Of a stretch of 23,335 nucleotides of DNA, positions 20,782 through 23,335 are shown in pieces. How positions within the stretch are numbered: the stretch's first letter is position 1; each line of letters begins with the position of its first letter. The stretch covers positions 1 through 23,335 of the forward strand of contig JACMOQ010000241.1 of NCBI GenBank assembly GCA_014377905.1, given 5' to 3'. Below the pieces are notes generated by a model. It made no database searches. It saw only the letters and a program-made list of their open reading frames with translations, and was not told the origin of the DNA. This stretch comes from Acetobacteraceae bacterium. Its GTDB lineage: Bacteria > Pseudomonadota > Alphaproteobacteria > Acetobacterales > Acetobacteraceae. A program made the translations under genes and the position numbers.

Positions 20782-22197
20782 TTAACTCTTCCTAATCGGC
20801 GGCATAACATCAGTCGGCAATGGGCAAACATATGGATTATCAGCCGTCCGCGCCGCATAATCCGCCTTGGCTGCCTCAATCACCGCAGGATTATTCAAAG
20901 CCTCCACCGCGGTCGCAGCCATGATTTTCGCCACATGGATCATCCCCTTATGGGCGATCCCCGACTTGCCCTGCGCGGTCAACTGCCAGCTATGGCCCGG
21001 CGTGCCGATCGCGTAGGTCGCGCCGCGCGCTTGCACTGTCGGCACCACCCAGCTCACGTCGCCAACATCGGTCGATCCCATCATCGGTGCGCCCTTGGCA
21101 TCAAGCGGCACGATCGCGTCGCAAAGCGGCTTGGTCAGGTCAGGCTTGGCGCCGACCCGGCGGAATGCCGAGGTGATGTCCTCGGCCGACAACGTCGTCT
21201 GGATTTGGCGCGCGTAGTCCCGATCGGCATCATCAAACTGCGGCGGGCCGAGCCGTTCGAAGGCGCGATACATCGCCTGTTCCAACGGCGTGTTGCCCAA
21301 CAGGTTGGATACCGCGCTGACGACCTCAACCGCGACCTTGGTTTCGGTCATCATTGCTGCGCCCTCGGCGACTTTTTTTACCCGTTCGATCAGCGGCCAT
21401 AATTCAGGCAATTCGCGCGCCCGGATCGCGTAACGCACCTTGGCGCGGGCCTGGACCACGTTGGGGGCAACCCCGCCGCCATCCAGCATCGCGTAATGAA
21501 TGCGCGCGTCGGACGGCATGTGTTCGCGCATGTAGTTGACGCCGACATTCATCAATTCCACTGCATCGAGTGCGGACCGACCGAGATGCGGGGCGGCCGC
21601 CGCATGGCTGGCGCGGCCGGTGAAGGTGAAATCGATCCGGGTATTGGCGAGCGACATCGCGTCGTTCACCCCGGAAAACGCCGCCGGATGCCAGGATATC
21701 GCGATATCGACATCCTTGAACGCACCTTCGCGCACCATGAAGGATTTCGCCGCCCCGCCTTCTTCCGCCGGGCAGCCATAATAGCGCACCCGGCCCTTGA
21801 TGCCGTTGGCCGCCATCCAATCCTTGACCGCGGCTGCCGCCATCAGCGACGCAGTACCCAGCAGATTATGCCCGCAGCCATGGCCCAAGCCATCGCCAGG
21901 CAGCGGTTTCGGTTCGGCAATGCCGGCTTCCTGGCTCAGGCCAGGCAGTGCATCGTATTCGCCGAGAATGGCGATCACCGGCCCGTCCTCGCCAGCCTCA
22001 CCCATGACAGCAGTCGGGATGCCGGCGACGTTTTGCGTTACCCGAAAACCTTCGGCTTCGAGCATGGCGGTGTGCTCGGCGGTCGATGCGTATTCGTCAT
22101 AGGCGATTTCCGGCTTGTCCCAGATGCGGTCGGCCAGCGCCACGTAGTCGGCGCGCCTGTCGTCAACCAGTTGCCAAATTGGTTCGATGTTCTGCAT
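20782..22197 (-). CDS. M20 family amidohydrolase, AbgB-like
   Basis: Zinc/manganese-type M20 peptidase-fold hydrolase, 471 residues, very similar throughout to E. coli AbgB (p-aminobenzoyl-glutamate hydrolase subunit B): IWDKPEIAYDEY, LGEYDALPGLSQEAG, GHGCGHNLLGTA (105-116), GCPAEEGGAAKSFMVREG, SWHPAAF and the late STDVGDVSW and GTPGHSWQ. Metal-site residues Cys108, His110, Glu145/146 and His170 are present. E. coli AbgB needs AbgA, but no abgA is adjacent, so this member may act alone on another N-acyl amino acid or amide. It starts 11 nt after the stop of the upstream hydrolase, with AAGG as ribosome site, so it is in the same operon. A 206-nt repeat-filled gap separates it from the aminotransferase. 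Confidence 0.9.
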   Translation of the reverse strand: MQNIEPIWQLVDDRRADYVALADRIWDKPEIAYDEYASTAEHTAMLEAEGFRVTQNVAGIPTAVMGEAGEDGPVIAILGEYDALPGLSQEAGIAEPKPLPGDGLGHGCGHNLLGTASLMAAAAVKDWMAANGIKGRVRYYGCPAEEGGAAKSFMVREGAFKDVDIAISWHPAAFSGVNDAMSLANTRIDFTFTGRASHAAAAPHLGRSALDAVELMNVGVNYMREHMPSDARIHYAMLDGGGVAPNVVQARAKVRYAIRARELPELWPLIERVKKVAEGAAMMTETKVAVEVVSAVSNLLGNTPLEQAMYRAFERLGPPQFDDADRDYARQIQTTLSAEDITSAFRRVGAKPDLTKPLCDAIVPLDAKGAPMMGSTDVGDVSWVVPTVQARGATYAIGTPGHSWQLTAQGKSGIAHKGMIHVAKIMAATAVEALNNPAVIEAAKADYAARTADNPYVCPLPTDVMPPIRKS

Positions 22198-22208
22198 GGC
22201 CGGGTTCC

Positions 22209-23045
22209 TTAGATATGAAGCGTCGCGGACAGGATACGGGTTGCGGCCTGCGCCATGCGTTGGCCATCATGGCCGACATCGGCAACATCAATGATATTCC
22301 AGGCGCAGGTGATGCCAAGCCGGGCGGCCTCGGCGCGGGCGGTGGCGATGAAATTATGGGCGCGGGCATAGCGCGTCGGGCCTTGTGCCATGGCCGCCTT
22401 GTCACGCGGAAAATGTTCGGATGTTGTGTCGATATCGGCGGTGCCGGCCATCACGGTCAGGCGAAACCCGAGCAGCCGGCGCAAAGCAGCCTCATCCAAA
22501 CCAGTCCCGCCGAGCCCGAACGGGTAGGCGACATCCAAGGTCGGCATCGCATAGGTGCCGGCATTGGCGGTGATGGCGATCCGCACATTGTCGCGCAGCC
22601 CGAGTTCGATCATCCGATGCACGAACTGCCCGCCGGCCGAATGCCCCCACACACCATAGGTGCGTCGCCTGGTCAGGTCCTGATCGCGCATCGCGTCAAA
22701 AACAAATTTATCCAGCCCGTAAGTCCATTCCGCCTGCGGCTTTTCGCGTCCGGCGGCGGTGGCGCGGTTGCCGAAATTATACCACGGCGCGCGCGGGAAA
22801 CCCTCATTGGGGAATTCCGGCGCGATCACCAGCAGATCGGCCTCATCGACCAATGGTAGCCAATAGTCGCGATAATCGGCGCCGTTGCGATTGACCCCGT
22901 GATGCACGAACAAGATCGGCGTCGCGAAGGTGAAATGACGTGGCCGCGCGCAGCGCAGGATGATGCGCCGGCCGGGCAAGGCGGGCAGTTCCACATCCAG
23001 ATCATTGCGACCTGGCTGGGCGATAAGGGGGCGAAGATCGATCAT
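22209..23045 (-). CDS. alpha/beta hydrolase
   Basis: A 278-residue serine hydrolase without a signal peptide, so cytoplasmic. The likely catalytic triad is Ser136 in GHSAGG, Asp204 in GTADIDT and His259 in VGHDGQ. LFVHHGVNRNGADYRDYW provides the oxyanion-hole HG. The layout recalls small esterases and polyhydroxyalkanoate-depolymerase-like proteins, and the lid region has PRAPWYNFGNR. The substrate is probably an ester or similar small molecule and cannot be named. It lies 32 nt after the MaoC-like stop and 11 nt before the AbgB-like gene, forming a minus-strand operon. Confidence 0.85.
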   Translation of the reverse strand: MIDLRPLIAQPGRNDLDVELPALPGRRIILRCARPRHFTFATPILFVHHGVNRNGADYRDYWLPLVDEADLLVIAPEFPNEGFPRAPWYNFGNRATAAGREKPQAEWTYGLDKFVFDAMRDQDLTRRRTYGVWGHSAGGQFVHRMIELGLRDNVRIAITANAGTYAMPTLDVAYPFGLGGTGLDEAALRRLLGFRLTVMAGTADIDTTSEHFPRDKAAMAQGPTRYARAHNFIATARAEAARLGITCAWNIIDVADVGHDGQRMAQAATRILSATLHI

Positions 23046-23077
23046 ACCGTTAGATTGCCACGCCCCCCGCCCTGCGC

Positions 23078-23335
23078 CTAGAGGCAGGACATTCGCACAA
23101 CATACGTCACCCCAAACCGAATCGCCACCGTGCCATCCACCAACGCTTCCCCGGTAATCTTTGCCCGCCCACGCGTCGGGTCGCGCGGGGATGGCGTCGC
23201 CGCGGTCCAGCGCGCCACCACGTCGTAGTGTGTGTCAGGCCGCACTGGCACGAAAAACCGGGTTTCGTTCAACGCGTAACCCGCCACCACCGCAACATGC
23301 TGAATGGCGCGGACCATCAACCCGATCGCCGCGCC
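23078..23335 (-). CDS. MaoC-like hot-dog domain protein, C-terminal part (5' end outside window)
   Basis: Eighty-five residues up to the stop at 23078; the frame is open at the right edge, so the start lies outside. GLMVRAIQHVAVVAGYALNE is the hot-dog helix and RFFVPVRPDTHYDVVARW the following strands; the RF..PVRP.D pattern is typical of MaoC/R-hydratase-like proteins. GRAKITGEALVDG and RFGVTYVVRMS complete the sheet. The catalytic Asp/His segment would be in the missing N-terminal part, so enoyl-CoA hydratase activity cannot be judged. It is probably the upstream member of the hydrolase-amidohydrolase operon. Confidence 0.7.
   Translation of the reverse strand, partial: GAAIGLMVRAIQHVAVVAGYALNETRFFVPVRPDTHYDVVARWTAATPSPRDPTRGRAKITGEALVDGTVAIRFGVTYVVRMSCL

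Noticed and set aside
1..23335. tRNA, rRNA genes or riboswitches
   Set aside because: I read the intergenic stretches on both strands and found no cloverleaf with TTC-type T-loop, no rRNA segment and no recognisable riboswitch core; small unknown RNAs cannot be excluded.

Overview
The window reads as chromosomal DNA of a GC-rich alphaproteobacterium, most likely Rhodospirillales/Acetobacterales. That placement is inferred from the class I lysyl-tRNA synthetase, the GC-rich codon use, and intergenic repeat families resembling those I associate with Acetobacteraceae; no rRNA or other phylogenetic marker is present. Genes are densely packed, mostly on the minus strand.

Layout. 1-4035 (-): a two-partner secretion pair, an outer-membrane transporter (TpsB) followed 12 nt later by its haemagglutinin-like exoprotein (TpsA), which runs off the left edge. 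4062-5467 (-): efp (elongation factor P) and an inositol-monophosphatase-family gene, 5 nt apart. 5468-6376: repeats around a small unrecognised gene (5701-6210, -) that has a consensus promoter and no leader. 6377-7498 (-): alanine dehydrogenase. 7653-10765 (+): an accessory islet with a ribbon-helix-helix/PemK-like toxin-antitoxin pair, a DinJ-YafQ toxin-antitoxin pair, about 650 nt of repeats, and a visibly AT-rich two-gene cassette (DUF5343 plus a DUF4145-like gene). 10846-15502 (-): gmhA (heptose/LPS synthesis), a Bcr/CflA-type efflux transporter and a DinG-like Fe-S helicase. 15562-18071 (+): class I lysyl-tRNA synthetase overlapping by 4 nt a membrane protein related to the flippase half of MprF. 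18072-18414: repeats. 18415-23335 (-): a probable catabolic cluster (MaoC-like hot-dog protein, alpha/beta hydrolase, AbgB-like M20 amidohydrolase, class III aminotransferase, HpcH/HpaI aldolase).

How parts fit. EF-P, LysRS, alanine dehydrogenase, GmhA and the helicase are core functions. The islet between ald and gmhA looks like a site that has collected mobile stability and defence-type modules. The last cluster plausibly hydrolyses an amide or ester substrate, transaminates the product and cleaves the carbon skeleton by a retro-aldol step; the substrate is unknown.

Regulatory signals are unusually legible. lysS and the helicase diverge from back-to-back promoters whose -35 boxes overlap, and both predicted start sites fall at the ATG, so both mRNAs may be leaderless. 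The DinJ-YafQ promoter carries a perfect 12-bp-arm inverted repeat over its -10 box. The other antitoxin is preceded by two 10-bp direct repeats exactly 20 bp apart. Several intergenic repeat families are present, including an AT-rich stem-loop found three times with compensatory base changes.
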